Positions 23,907 to 35,077 of a stretch of DNA of 64,000 nucleotides are shown here, in pieces. The stretch is from Avena insularis (taxonomy: Eukaryota > Streptophyta > Magnoliopsida > Poales > Poaceae), in the NCBI GenBank assembly GCA_023614405.1, contig CM042691.1:176424927-176488926 (forward strand), given 5' to 3'. Made by a program: the position numbers and the translations under genes. Numbering within the stretch: position 1 is the stretch's first letter; each line of letters begins with the position of its first letter. The notes under the pieces are model-generated. The model saw nothing but the letters and a program-made list of their open reading frames with translations. It did not search any database and was not told the DNA's origin.

Positions 23907-24139
23907 TAAAGAAAAAAAGTTGCAATGTTCTTGCTGCGTATCCAGTGTTTCTGATAACTGGGAAACGAAAAAGAAATGAGAGGAAAAACATCATCCCATG
24001 GCTCACCGGTCAGTCCATCACCGCTCAAGGCTCAACACTTCGGTAAAGCCAGAGCCACCGCACTGAACCTCATTTGACCATGTGTTCCCTTGGTGAGGTC
24101 GCCCTAGTTCCCCAACCCGGAACAAGTGAGGCGGCGGCG

Positions 24140-27100
24140 ATGGAATGCGCAAACGGGGCCGGTTACGGCGCCGAAGGGAATCGACCGAAGGTGAGCGAGA
24201 CGCACATTCCCATCCCCTCCTCGGCTCCTCCCACTTTCTATCTCCCCTTCTCGAGACGTCATGTGTTCATGCTGAACTAAGCGGGCATTCCGGCATCCTG
24301 CCTCCTGCCCGCATGTGCGTTGGGGAAATCTTCTTAAATCCGGATGTGTGATTCGTTCCTCTTGTGTGTTGGGTGGGTGAGCTTAGCACAGTCAGAAGAA
24401 CTGATGGTAACCCGTTGACTACTGTTGCCTGCTTGGAGACATAATCGGTAGAATCCGTTTCGAGGCCGTTACTGATTTCAGGTATCCAGTAGAACTGCTT
24501 TTCCCGTTGATGTCAGTACTTGCGGTTTCCTTTAGTTGGAATGTCACTTCAGGTGTCATAGGGTTTCTATCTAATGCTATTAAATTGTTGCATTTCATAA
24601 AAAGGATTCTTGAGAAATTAAGGGTAGACTCGAACTCTTAAGAGGAAGATTACACCCTGCTCCTCGTGTGGATGCTAGTTCTTTGGCATTAGCTACTGAA
24701 TTTCTCTTCAGTCTTCATAAATAACGTGTGTTTGGCTATCTTTATTAACAGGAAAGTGACTTCAGAGAACAAATTCTCCAACTTGCAGCGATTGCCTGTA
24801 ATGAAGACGAGGTACATCATCTTTTAGTAACAGCTTGATTGAAATTCAGCATGTCCTTGCTGCTCTGTTCTGTAATAGCAGCTTCTTTGATACTATCCGT
24901 GGTTTTGTATCACCGATGATAGGAAAAATCACGGATAGAGCTATTGGATAAGCTCAAAGGATCTAACAAGTGTACGCTAGTTAAACTCTGTTGTTCACTT
25001 GATATCCGTGGTTCAACATCCACTAGGAAGGTTGGTCCGGTTAATTATTTTAAAAAATTGTTTATCTGCTGCACCCAGTTTCACTTAGAAAAACATTTCC
25101 TTTTCTGTTTTGCAGGATGATATTGTGGCATTACTGATGGAGTTTTTGATGGAACACTGTTCTCGTATTGATTGCACAGACCCTGATAAGGTTCGAGTTC
25201 CTGGCTGCCAGCTGATTTGGTCATATCAGTTTGTTACAATACTTCCTCTACTGCTAATAACAGATGTTTTCCTTTATCCATCATAACTTTTTACGTGTTA
25301 GATTAAGCCAGTTTAGCTGGTATTGTCATTGGCACACTGATTCTTTTCCATAACCCTGTTTTATTCATCTGCAGAAGTTTAGGAAAAGAAAGCGCAGGAT
25401 GGATGGAGCGAATCTGTCTGGTGGTGACCCTTCAAAGGTATAGCATATATGCATCTTAATTCCTTTCACAGTAATGTTCATGCATTTATCTTTGGTTTTG
25501 CTTAGTGCCACTAAAGTTACGTATTATCTAATATTACCTGAATCATATGGTTCCTTGTATGCGGTATTACAGGGAGTTCTTTCACCATTTTCATAAGCTG
25601 CCTCCACTTACTTTCCCCCTTTTCCCCCCAAACTACTGCAGAAAAGGAAACCTGATGGAACTGTACTGGAAACTCATGTGGAAGAGGAAGCAGATGGGAA
25701 GAAGGGTGCTGAAGATAGAACAAACTGTTCCGAGTTTGACCCGAGGAATGCCAGAAATGTATGTACTGATAACAAGACAGGACAGTTTTTGAATGGACAA
25801 GCCAAACCTGAGCCGTCTGAAGGGGTAAATGGCTCCATGCTAGATAAACTAGCTGTGGTTCCTCTCCCAGGAGCGCCGCTTCCTACTCATGAACAAATAC
25901 TAGTTACAACACCATGTGCAGAGTTGGTTAGTCATGTTGAGAATAATAGCACGGACATGAAGGCTTCAACAAAGAAAAATATTTCTGTTACCAAGAAAAA
26001 GGCAACCCATACGACAGATCTCAAGGAGAAATTTTGTGGTATGATTCTGGTGCATTGCTTTCACTTGTGCACATGTGGTTGAGAGTGGGTTGTGTTGTTT
26101 GCAGTTTGCACATATGCATGTTGAAAAAGCATATAAAGAAGATTTTGCTACACATTCAGGAATGCACTGTCAGTCTAATTTGCTAGAACTGGCATTTATA
26201 ACTTCATTGGCTGGAAAATATGTTCTTTGTTGTAGAATTGTAGATAGCTCTGCATTTGGATGGTGCAATGTACTACTCTGTCATTCAATGTTAAACTATA
26301 ATAAAGTAACTGGGACAAGTTCCATATTGTACACTGATGTGTTTTGATAGATCATTGGCTGGAGTGTTTGCCCGTGAAAAAATGAATCACAAGACGTGGA
26401 GTAGTTCTTTCTAAAAAATGAACCAGCAATTGGTTAGACAATGTATACTTCTACTTGATTTATATGTAAGATACAGCGAGCTTCTACTCATGTTTTTTTA
26501 CAAGAAATCCATGAATTTTTGTTGTTTTGCTCTTAATGCTGTGCATCTTTGAAATCTAACTTAAAATGAGGGTTAACCAATTGTAGTTTTCATGTTACTA
26601 TCCAAGGGAAACATTTTGATCTGTGACCTCTATTCCCTCCTATAATATGTTCCCAAACTTTGTTTTCTTTGGTATTAAAGGTAAAAATGTGTCTAGAGGA
26701 GAAGTGAAGCCTCGAAAACCGGCAGCGAAACCAACTAAGGATGAGCTGAGACAAGCTGTTGTCTGTATCTTGGATACTGCAAATTTTGCCACGGTTAGTC
26801 CAATATACATCATTGATCTTGAACAGATTCTTTTAATTGTCAAGTCTTGAGCATAATTTTACCTTGATCTGTTCCGTCTATTTCACCCGTTTCAGGTGAC
26901 CTTTGGAGAAGTTGTAAAAGCGGTTGGTATGTCTTTGCTTTCTTCCTTTTAATGTCTTCTTGGAGATGTGTTTGGTACTATTTTGTAATTGTATGCATAT
27001 ATGATGCCTGAATGTTATTTTCTTTATGACTATCTGCAAATGCTCTTGGATTGGATTCCATATCCTTAGACAAATACTTTGGGAACGATTTGTTTGAGAG

Positions 27101-27866
27101 AAAGCCATTGATAAGGGCCTTGATAGAGGAGGAGCTCTTTAGGCTAGCAGAGGAGGCTGAGAAGAAGGAACTGGAAGAGGAGGAAGCAATGGAAGCCAAA
27201 GCTAGAGCTGAACAGGCTGCCAAGGAGAGTGCAAAAGATGGATTAGTTGAATCAGATAGAGAAAAGGAAAATGAACTTCAAGCTTGCCAAGATGGTAAAT
27301 CTAAAGATGTTCAAAAGACTGACAACATCAATGGTAGTGAAAAAGGTGCTAAAAGTGTGGTTTCTGTGATGGCTGGTGATAACAGAAACAGTGACGCTGC
27401 TGCTGAAAGTTCACAAGACGGCAAAGCTGAAGTTGACACAAAGAATGAACATAAGAGTGATGGATTTACCAAGGATGGCGAGGCTGGAATCATTGTGCAG
27501 AATGCAAACGGAGATAATGGTGTAGAAATCTTCAAAGATGGTAAAGAGGAAGCTGCGAAGAAGTGCAGCAGCAACACCATAGGAGGTTCTGAAGATGTCA
27601 AAGCTGGAGAAGACGAGGGCACTAAAGATGGCACGACTGGAAATGATGGCAATACTAGAGAAAAAGTTGGGGTCTGTGAGCCTGAAGAGTCTAACACTAA
27701 CGAAAAGGGTGAGCATGTACACTGTTCGGAAGATGGCAAATCTCAGGAAGCTGGTGACGATGGGAGCGATGAAAATACCCTATCCTGTGTTGGTGTTGCG
27801 GAATGTGGCAAAGCAAGTGAGACCGTGGAAAATGAACAAAGTGGAACAGAGGTGGGTAAATGGTAA
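24140..27866 (+). CDS. DEK-C-like domain acidic protein, eight exons, uncharacterised
   Basis: Proposed exons: 24140-24190, 24752-24811, 25116-25190, 25375-25437, 25642-26038, 26681-26793, 26896-26926, 27070-27866. All introns are GT-AG and phases join correctly, giving about 528 residues. The N-terminus has an amphipathic stretch (ESDFREQILQLAAIAC) and a helix DDIVALLMEFLMEHC. A basic segment KFRKRKRRMD (exon 4) looks like a nuclear localisation signal. Exons 6-8 encode DELRQAVVCIL...FGEVVKAV...DLFERKPLIRALIEEEL, which resembles the DEK C-terminal DNA/chromatin-binding fold. The long last exon is acidic with recurrent DGK/DGE motifs. I infer a nuclear chromatin-associated role; the specific function is unknown. 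The stop at 27864 lies just before an open second frame (to 27996) of the same composition, so a one-base indel may have shortened the protein. An upstream in-frame ATG at 24074 is possible but less likely. Confidence 0.75.
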
Positions 27867-28300
27867 TGATGGTAAAGCGGAAGATGCTGAACAGAATATG
27901 AACACCAAAGTTCATGTCGATTCAAGCAACCATGGTACTGCTGAGAATGGGAAGACCATGGACGATGCGGGAACTAATGGCGACAATGAAGCCTAACTGA
28001 TCCAAAGGTGGTGAGAGGGTTTGAGATGTAGGCTGTAGCAGTACAGAGGTCCAGCTCATGCTGTGTTCTTGTTTCGGCATGAGTTACCAGGTACTCTAGT
28101 AGGATACAAGAATCTGAGGTCTGGCCTGAATCTGCTTTGTATCTTAAATTATGCAGCATCATCTTGGCTGGCACGTACAGAGCTGGGAGATGGAATCCGG
28201 TAGAGTTGTTGTAGTACGAAGAAGGATCTGTATTAACCATGTTTAACTCGATGAGTAGTACTAGTACTGTAGCTGTTCTGTATATTCAGTCTTGGGATTG
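27867..28300 (+). other. 3' UTR of the DEK-C-like gene
   Basis: The first 130 bases keep the coding composition in another frame (ending TAA near 27996). Then comes non-coding sequence without ORFs. No clear AATAAA was seen, so the transcript end is uncertain. Confidence 0.45.
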
Positions 28301-28824
28301 CTCGGTACTTTGTTTTTCCGAAGTGCTTCGTGGGTAATGATTTTCTTGGCTGCTGGTTGCCTAATCCTAGTCCAAGCTCCAGCATGCGCCGCCCCACGTG
28401 TCATGGGGCCCACACGGACGGCCTGGATATCTCTGACGTGGAGGCGATCAACGGTTGTGCAACATGACAAGTGGCATACACTTATCGACTAAGGAACGGC
28501 AGGCTCCGCTCCACGTTCACAGCTCGATCCGTTCTTATCCGCGCAATCCAACGGACCCGGCCATTCCCCACCACCCTCTCCGACTCCGTGGCTCCACGCT
28601 CTCTCCTTGTTGCACATAATCTCTCAAGAACACCGACGGCCTCGGCGCTTTTTTTTCAATTTTTTTGTTGGTTGGTAGATTATACCGTTCCACTCACTCG
28701 TACAGGTGTCCTTCAAGTTCATGCTTGATCAGAGTGGTTTGATGTGACCAGCTCTCTCTCTCTCTCTCTCTCTTGAGCCTTCTCTGATTCGAGGCAGAGG
28801 AGGTAGAAGAGAGGGAGTGGGGCC
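28301..28824 (+). promoter_or_regulatory. probable promoter and 5' UTR of the NF-YB gene
   Basis: A G-box CACGTG lies at 28395-28400, next to GGGCCCAC (site II-like) at 28406-28413. A second ACGTG occurs near 28436. A CT microsatellite of about 24 bases (28752-28775) sits just before the start codon, where pyrimidine-rich 5' UTRs are common in plants. No strong TATA box; TTATACC near 28680 is weak. Confidence 0.5.
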
Positions 28825-29445
28825 ATGCCGGACTCTGACAACGACTCCGGCGGGCCGAGCAACACCGGTGGCGAGCTCTCGTCGCCGCGCGAGCAGGACC
28901 GGTTTCTACCCATCGCCAACGTGAGCCGGATCATGAAGAAGGCGCTCCCCGCGAACGCCAAGATCAGCAAGGACGCCAAGGAGACAGTGCAAGAGTGCGT
29001 GTCCGAGTTCATCTCCTTCATCACCGGTGAGGCCTCCGACAAGTGCCAGCGGGAGAAGCGCAAGACCATCAACGGCGACGACCTGCTCTGGGCAATGACC
29101 ACCCTCGGCTTCGAGGACTACGTCGAGCCACTCAAGCACTACCTCCACAAGTTCCGCGAGATCGAAGGCGAGAGAGCGGCCGCGTCCACCGGCGGCAGCT
29201 CCACTACCAGCACGCCGCAGCTGGCCGAGATGCCAAGAAACAACAATGCTGGCGGCTACGCGGGGTATGGCAGCGCGAGTCCCGGCACCGGTCCTGGCCG
29301 TGGCACGACGATGATGATGGGGCAGCCCATGTACGGCTCGCCCCCACCACCACAGCAGCAGCAACCGAAACGCCAGCATCAACACCATATGGCAATGGGA
29401 GGGAGAGGGGGCTTTGGCCATCACGGAGGCAGCAGCGGGTCCTAG
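28825..29445 (+). CDS. NF-YB: NF-YB (HAP3/CBF-A) subunit of the CCAAT-binding factor
   Basis: A 206-residue single-exon gene. NF-YB pairs with NF-YC through a histone fold, and the dimer recruits NF-YA or other partners to CCAAT promoters in the nucleus. The conserved core (about residues 28-118) starts [17 protein letters not shown] and includes [36 protein letters not shown] and [14 protein letters not shown]. The start [13 protein letters not shown] and the C-terminal Gly/Met/Pro/Gln/His-rich tail ([24 protein letters not shown]) match the non-LEC1 grass NF-YB proteins. In the LEC1 type a conserved Asp replaces a residue of the core; I see no sign of that type here. Single-exon structure is common for this subfamily. 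The gene looks intact and lies 0.9 kb after the DEK-C-like gene on the same strand. Confidence 0.95.
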   Translation: MPDSDNDSGGPSNTGGELSSPREQDRFLPIANVSRIMKKALPANAKISKDAKETVQECVSEFISFITGEASDKCQREKRKTINGDDLLWAMTTLGFEDYVEPLKHYLHKFREIEGERAAASTGGSSTTSTPQLAEMPRNNNAGGYAGYGSASPGTGPGRGTTMMMGQPMYGSPPPPQQQQPKRQHQHHMAMGGRGGFGHHGGSSGS

Positions 29446-29820
29446 TCGTCTTCCGAGCTCGGTCGGCAAGACAGGGTGTGAAGGGATGACATCTTGTACA
29501 TGCTGAGATTGAGATCACACGGTGGTAACCAATAGGCTTTTCAGTTAATTAATTGCTGTTACTTGATGATGTACGCATGAGAGACTGCTAATTTGAGGCC
29601 TGAGTTTTTGTTTTAAGTTTCGAACCGCTGGGTTCGAAGATTTGAGTTTATAATGGTTCGCTGCTGCAGTGCTGCTAAAGCCGTTGCCTTTCTCTCCGAC
29701 TCTGACGGAGTGATGGTATGGTGAAACGCTGTCCTGTACTTGGTTTTTACTGTCACACATGGAAGTGAGATTAGCAAAGCACTAGCTAAATTACTTCTGT
29801 AGTATCGACTTTGCTATTCC
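29446..29820 (+). other. 3' UTR/intergenic after NF-YB
   Basis: No ORF or repeat recognised. The sequence runs to the TATATC that flanks the next mobile unit. Confidence 0.4.
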
Positions 29821-30118
29821 TATATCAGATCATCTTTAGTAGAGGCTCTATTTTAGAGTTGTGTTAAAATAATAAAAAAATTAGCACACGACTCGAAACA
29901 GTCTTCAGCAGCGATGAGAAAATAGCAGCATGCCCAGCGTGCCGCTTTCCGCTATCTCGCGTGAGAGATTTGCCGCGCCAGCTTGAGCGCGCGTTATAAA
30001 TTGCATGTAGCGCCCGCGCCCAACTGTCAAGCGTGCAGTTTCGGAAATTTCAGCGCCGCTCTTTTCCCTTCACCTTCCGCCACGCGCGCGCTTCCCCTTC
30101 CGCCACCGCTCCGCTGAC

Positions 30119-30654
30119 ATGCCGCCTCACCGCCTCTCCGCTTCGGGCTTCAGCGGCGTCCGTCCGCGCCCGAACGACACCTTCTACGCCGAGCTGCGCG
30201 ACAACGGGTTCCGCTTCACCCTCGGCACGTACGAGTCGCCAGAGGAGGCCGCCCGCGCGTACGACGTGGTGGCGTGGCGCGTCGGCCGCCCGCGGCGCGA
30301 GATGAACTTCCCGAAGATAGAGTCTCTCAGGGAGGCGGAGTTCCTCGTGCCGCCGCCCGCGCTCAACACCGAGGAGGACCGCCGCTGACACCGCGCGCTG
30401 CAGCGGCGCCTCGCCATCGCGGAGCGCGATGAGAACGCCATGACGGAGTGGCGCCGCCAGTTCCCACAGGACATGCAGGCGGAGGTGAACTTCTACGCCG
30501 CGAGGAGGGCCGAGCAGAGGGCGGCGCGCGCGAAGCGCTGCCGGCGCAAGGCGTTCATCAATGTGCAAATTGAAGGCCCGCAGACCCGCGGCGAGACGAC
30601 GTGTGGTTGGAGTCCGACGACACCACCACTGACGACGAGGACAACGAGGAGTAG
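30119..30654 (+). pseudogene. AP2/ERF-like single-exon gene, inactivated
   Basis: Opens at ATG 30119 (MPPHRLSASGF). Residues ~9-66 form one AP2/ERF DNA-binding domain: GFSGVRPRPND, FYAELR, LGTYESPEEAARAYD and MNFP are recognisable. The last matches the beta-sheet-plus-helix family pattern. A TGA at 30386-30388 ends the frame after EEDRR. The same frame then continues open with a basic helical region (about 30389-30580: RRLAIAERDENAMTEWRR, RAARAKRCRRKAF). An acidic tail ending TAG at 30652-30654 is reached only after a frameshift near 30595. The domain plus basic helix plus acidic tail resembles a large grass family of short AP2 proteins that I recall from cereal genomes. Such proteins would act as nuclear DNA-binding factors; this copy is most likely a pseudogene. 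Confidence 0.8.
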
Positions 30655-30916
30655 TTCTAGTTTCTATAGCGCTCAGGAGTAGTTCTAGTTCTAGTTTCTG
30701 TTTATTTTCTGTTCGTCCTAAAAATGTTTTATGAATATTTTCTAGATGTTGCGTTGTGTGTGTTTCTGTGTGCGTGTGGTTTTTGCGCGCTGTATTTTGC
30801 AGATGTGCGTTTGCGCGTTGTATTTTTCAGCGCCGGTTTAGCGCTCCCAACGAAGGACGCCACAAAATAGCGCGCGTATTCCGTCGAGCGCGTGTTGTAT
30901 CTGACATTTGCAGTGC
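30655..30916. other. 3' part of the AP2-carrying unit
   Basis: GT-rich and GCGC-rich non-coding DNA after the AP2-like gene, ending at the MULE target site. No further ORF. Confidence 0.4.
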
Positions 30917-30925
30917 GCTAAAATA

Positions 30926-33900
30926 GGACGCTGATACAGTGCCTTGCTGCTGTCAAGGCAAGCTATGCCTTGAGCACCTATATCCACCGTTGGTTTAGAT
31001 CCAACGTACAACTACAACCAAGACTAAATCTTGACAGATTACAAGCAAAATCTGGATAGTAAACAGACAAAGTTTAAAATTGAAATTTTAGGAAATTGAA
31101 ATTTTACAAAATCTGGGTAGTAAACAGGTAAAGTCCAGAATTGAAATTTTAGCAAAATCTGGATAGTAAACATGCGAAATCTTGACAGATTACATCCCCT
31201 CGTAGGTTCCAACAATTGATATTTTATAGCATTTAACACTCTATTTTTATATAATACTTCGAGTACATAAATTATGCCAATCTACTTGTACATTTAGGCC
31301 ACACAAGACTACAGTTAGCCCCAAATCCAAAATACTATAGTCAACCCTGTCCAAAATACTAGCCGAAACTGTCCAAAATGCTATCTAAAAGGCTTGTGCA
31401 TGCTTAGAATATATCATCATTATAAACAACACAAGGGGGAGCTGCCAAGAGCTGCGTGTAACTCATGAACTCGTTGCACTTTTGAGGCTCTAGATTTGTT
31501 CCTTTATTACCGCCGTCCTTCTTCACTCCTACTTGAGGCTCGACACCATCATGTTTCTTTTGTTGCTGCAACAATAATTTAGGTAGTAAGTAGCTTAGAA
31601 CTAAATGGTAGCGACATACCATGTATAGTTAGCAACATATCTTTGCTCCTTCATTTTTGGATGTGGCAACTTTAGTTGGCTTGCGCTTCCCCTTAAGTAA
31701 CTTATCAAGCCAAATTCTCCGTCTCCTCAATTTTTTTGATGCAACCTCTTTTTTCTTGAGCTTTGCTGCACTAAGAAACTCACTTGTTTGTTGCATATTT
31801 GGGTCAACATTTTCTTGATCATTACATGGCTTATTCATAGTATTGGAAGTTTCATTGAGTTTGTCCTCTAGTTTTGGACGAACACAATCAAGTGCATTTT
31901 GTAACATCAAACAACACTCTAGAGAGTTGGCTATTTGATATGCCAAAGTGTGAAAATTGTGAGACAAATTCTTGTACCGTAGTTGGGCTTCCAACTTTGG
32001 ATTCTCTACCATGTTCCTTTCATGTCTATATTGTATGCTTCCATTGCGTTCCTCTCTAGTCCATCTCTTCAAGATATATTGTGTTGGCAATGCCTTGATA
32101 TTCATCAAATTAAGAACTTTGGGACCATGTCTACACAATATTCCGGTCCTATTGAACATCCCACAACTACATGAAGCTGTTTTGGTCAAGGGATCACCAA
32201 TCACTATGCGCTCCTCCTCATATTTTAATTCACCATGCAAACTCGCAATAGAAATGGCAAATTTATTTTCTACGTCCAATACTCTAGTGCATGCAGCCAT
32301 GGATCTTTCATATTCACCTTGGAAAGCTTAAAAAATATTTGGAGTGTACACTTCGCTTGCTAGAACCAACATAGGTGTGTGCATCTTGATTCTTGGTAAT
32401 TTCTTCCTTGTCTCAAATTCAGATTGCAATTCCTTTGTTCTTTTTACCTCCACCGTCCTCTCAAAATTCAACAAGAACCGAACAATATGGAAATCTAATT
32501 TCAATTGGCTTTTCAATGAGTTGTTGAAGCTCTCTCTAAGTTGTGTACTTCTCACTCCCAAACTAAACACATCTCTCATATAACATTCAGCCCACTTTTC
32601 TTTGAACTTATAGATACTATCTAACCAAATTTGCTTATGCACTTTATGTCTCATATTGTCAAATGCTTCTTCAAATTCTGCTTTGTCCTCATAACCATAC
32701 ATGCATTCACTAAAATCGGTGATAATATGAGGCTTTTCCTCTTCGTCTTCACCTTTCTCTTCATCTTTTTCTTCACCCTTCAATGGAGATAAATGTTTGA
32801 TAGCATTTTGCATTATATGGAAGGTGCACAATCCATGATATGATTCTGTGAATACTTTGCCTATAGCTTTCCCAATCGCTGCATCTTGATCCGTATAGAT
32901 ATTTCTAGGTTGCCTCCCATTATGTGCAACTAGAAAAGTCTCAAAAAGCCATTTGAATGAATCATATGTTTTATCAAATAGTAGCGCAACACCAAAAACT
33001 GTGGTTTCTCTAAACTGATTGAGCCCAAGAAATACACCAAAGGGCCTATATTCTTTGTTTGTACCAAAGGTAGTATCAAATGTGACAACATCACCAAAGT
33101 GTGCATAGTCAACAACCATTTTAGCATCAGCCCAGAATATGTTGGCTATATTCTCCTCACAAGAGCATATTGGAAAGATGGGTTCTTAACGATTTTGCCA
33201 TGGAAATACTTCAACATGATGCCCGCCTGTCCAAAAGCTATCTCTCTTTGCCGCTTGGTTCGTAAATGATTTCTTTGATCATGATCGGTGTAGCCGAGGT
33301 TTAATTGTACACCAACTTGACGACAAGCACAGGCATGTGCAGCTTTGGGCATGATTCCAGACGCATCAGCGGCTTCTATTTCAAAATCTTGTAGTTCAGT
33401 AATCTTCCTTTATGATGCCATCAAGTGACATGTTTGTGGTAATTGACGACAATGATTGTGTTCTAACACAATATCCGTGACTTCATAATTTTTTGGCACT
33501 CGATCTAATGATATAGTCATGCGAGTTTTGCAATTTGTTCTTGTTTTAGCTGTATTATGCTTTGGCACACGATCCATGGTTATCTCTTTTTTCCGTATAT
33601 CCTCATTGGAACAAACATATGTGCATAAAGTCACTTGACCATCCATCTTGCTTACATGTTTGTTTCTCTTCCTCACATCAAAATCTGCACGACCCCCATA
33701 AGCAATCCAAAACACCCAAGCTTCATCTGGATTTGGATTTCTAGACCTCATACCAAGTTGCGGCATCCCCTTGTCAATTAGTCTCATTGCACAACACTTG
33801 TAAATGAACAACACTTGCAATAATTAAATCCTGTCAAACAAAATTACCATGACTCATTTTCACCAGCACCAAACTGAACACAACTAAACATAGAAATTCA

Positions 33901-34440
33901 TTACAGATTTTGAGACATGCAAATTTAGTTACAAATACGTACAGTGAGAAGCAGACAACATACTCGACGGCATCATCAGTCGCTGCAGGATGGAGGATCT
34001 AGGCCGAGCGGGGTGGGGCAGAGGCGGAGGAGCCCGTCGCCAACTCGCAGCAGGGCAGAGCCCGAGCGAGGCGGGCGGAGGCGAAGGAGCCCGTCGCCGT
34101 CGCCGCTGCAGGCTCACAACAGGGCGGAGCGGCCAGTCTAAGCGGACGGGGCAGACCGGAGGAGGAGGATCCCGATGCTATGCGGGTGGAGGGGCGTGCC
34201 ACCGCCGGAGTTCCCTCACCGGCCGCTCCCAGGTCGGGCGCCGGCGGCAGAGCTCTACCCGGGAACAAGCCCGCGCTAATTTTTTCGCTCCCGTGTTCTG
34301 TGATTTAGGGCAGGTTATGGTTGTTGACTTGGGATATTTGGGCTTGGTTGATAGCAGTACATTGGATCTAGACCAACGATGGATATAGGTCCTCAAGGCA
34401 GAGCTTGCCTCGACAGCAACAAGGCACTGGATCAACGTCC
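30926..34440 (-). mobile_element. FAR1-type Mutator-like element (3515 bp), complete ends
   Basis: Terminal inverted repeats: the left end starts GGACGCTGATACAGTGCCTT, and the right end, reversed, starts GGACGTTGATCCAGTGCCTT. They pair over about 85-105 bases with roughly one mismatch in eight. A perfect 9-bp target duplication GCTAAAATA flanks it (30917-30925 and 34441-34449), as expected for Mutator-like elements. The minus-strand ORFs inside encode a FAR1-MULE transposase. Non-coding arms lie at 30926-31400 and 33821-34440. Insertion was into the right end of the AP2-carrying unit. Confidence 0.92.
31404..33820 (-). pseudogene. FAR1-related MULE transposase (broken)
   Basis: Reading on the minus strand: the N-terminal FAR1 DNA-binding zinc domain (33820-33410: WVFWIAYGGRADFDVRKR, TRTNCKTRMTISLDR, EHNH) comes first. 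The MULE transposase core follows (33119-32328: GDVVTFDTTFGTNKEYRPFG, IYTDQDAAIGKAI, GLCTFHIMQNAI). A SWIM zinc motif CSCGMFNRTGILCRH lies near 32170, and then a basic tail. A further open piece (31622-31404) ending in FMSYTQLLAA looks like the terminal exon, with an AG acceptor before QQKKHDG. Breaks: an in-frame TAA near 33415, a small deletion near 33150, and a TAA at 32328-32330. Such proteins cut and reinsert the element; FAR1/FHY3 transcription factors derive from the same family. The position inside matching TIRs shows this is a transposase, not a domesticated gene. Confidence 0.88.
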
Positions 34441-34573
34441 GCTAAAATAGAGTCTGTGATGGATATGATCTTATATCTAAAATCTTGCGAGCGCATGTGC
34501 ACTGAAACAACATCCCAAGCGCACCCTCGATAGAAGCAACGGATGTACAAATAATAACTGACGGTTATTCCTT

Positions 34574-35077
34574 GTGTCCCTCCCAATACAATTTCCCGCG
34601 AGCACATCACGTCACCGCCGTGGTGCTCCCTTCACCGGACGCGCCCCGTTCCACTTCCACCCGCCGCCGTCCATGCCCTGCTCCCCCTCGCCGCTGCGCC
34701 GCGCTCCGTTCCCTAAGATCATAAACCTTCCGTGCCAGCTCCTCAATCTCCTGTCTCCGTTTCCCCCCAACCTCCGCATTCCGGCCGTCTGCGGAGCGTG
34801 GAGCCGCTGCGCCCAATTCTGGCCGTACACGGCGTGTCCGGCCTCCACGCCCACTGATTCAGCTGGTCCTGGAGCGCCCGGCCGCCACACTCCCAACACC
34901 TACATGTCCTCGACCACTTTGGTGAGTTTGGTCTCCACTATTGTTTCCTATACCGGCGTAGCAGGTTGGTGTATGCCACTGGTGGGGAGAGGCCGTAGGG
35001 GAGGAAGGAGGACACAAGCTCGACTTCAAAGTAATTACAGCTCACCCAGGGTAACTACAAGCTCGACTTCAAAGTAA
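34574..35077 (+). pseudogene. possible F-box gene fragment
   Basis: An open frame with an internal ATG at 34673. Residues after it (INLPCQLLNLLSPFPP, then RIPAVCGAWSRC) loosely follow the F-box pattern of a Leu-Pro start, a hydrophobic helix and an AVC..W end. No downstream Kelch, LRR or DUF295 domain is visible, and the rest is low complexity. It could be a decayed F-box gene or chance GC-rich coding potential. No support beyond the motif. Confidence 0.28.

Larger units (their letters stand above)
29827..34471. mobile_element. TIR-flanked unit carrying an AP2-like gene, interrupted by a MULE
   Basis: The left end is AGATCATCTTTAGTAGAGGC and continues TCTATTTTAG. The inverse complement of the right end is AGATCATATCCATCACAGAC, followed by TCTATTTTAG. 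Over 30 bases 23 match. TATATC flanks both sides (29821-29826 and 34472-34477). Removing the MULE and one copy of its duplication leaves about 1.12 kb, holding the AP2-like gene and little else. I infer a non-autonomous DNA transposon that carries the gene. The imperfect TIRs and short flanking repeat leave room for doubt. Confidence 0.55.

Noticed and set aside
24074..24139. Upstream in-frame ATG as start of the DEK-C-like gene
   Set aside because: It adds 22 residues of unremarkable sequence. The ATG at 24140 sits in a GGCGGCGATGG context typical of grass starts. Not excluded, only less likely.
28906..29518. Antisense and alternative-frame ORFs over NF-YB (up to 187 residues)
   Set aside because: GC-rich codon bias of NF-YB opens the other frames. 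Only the 28825-29445 frame has a conserved domain.
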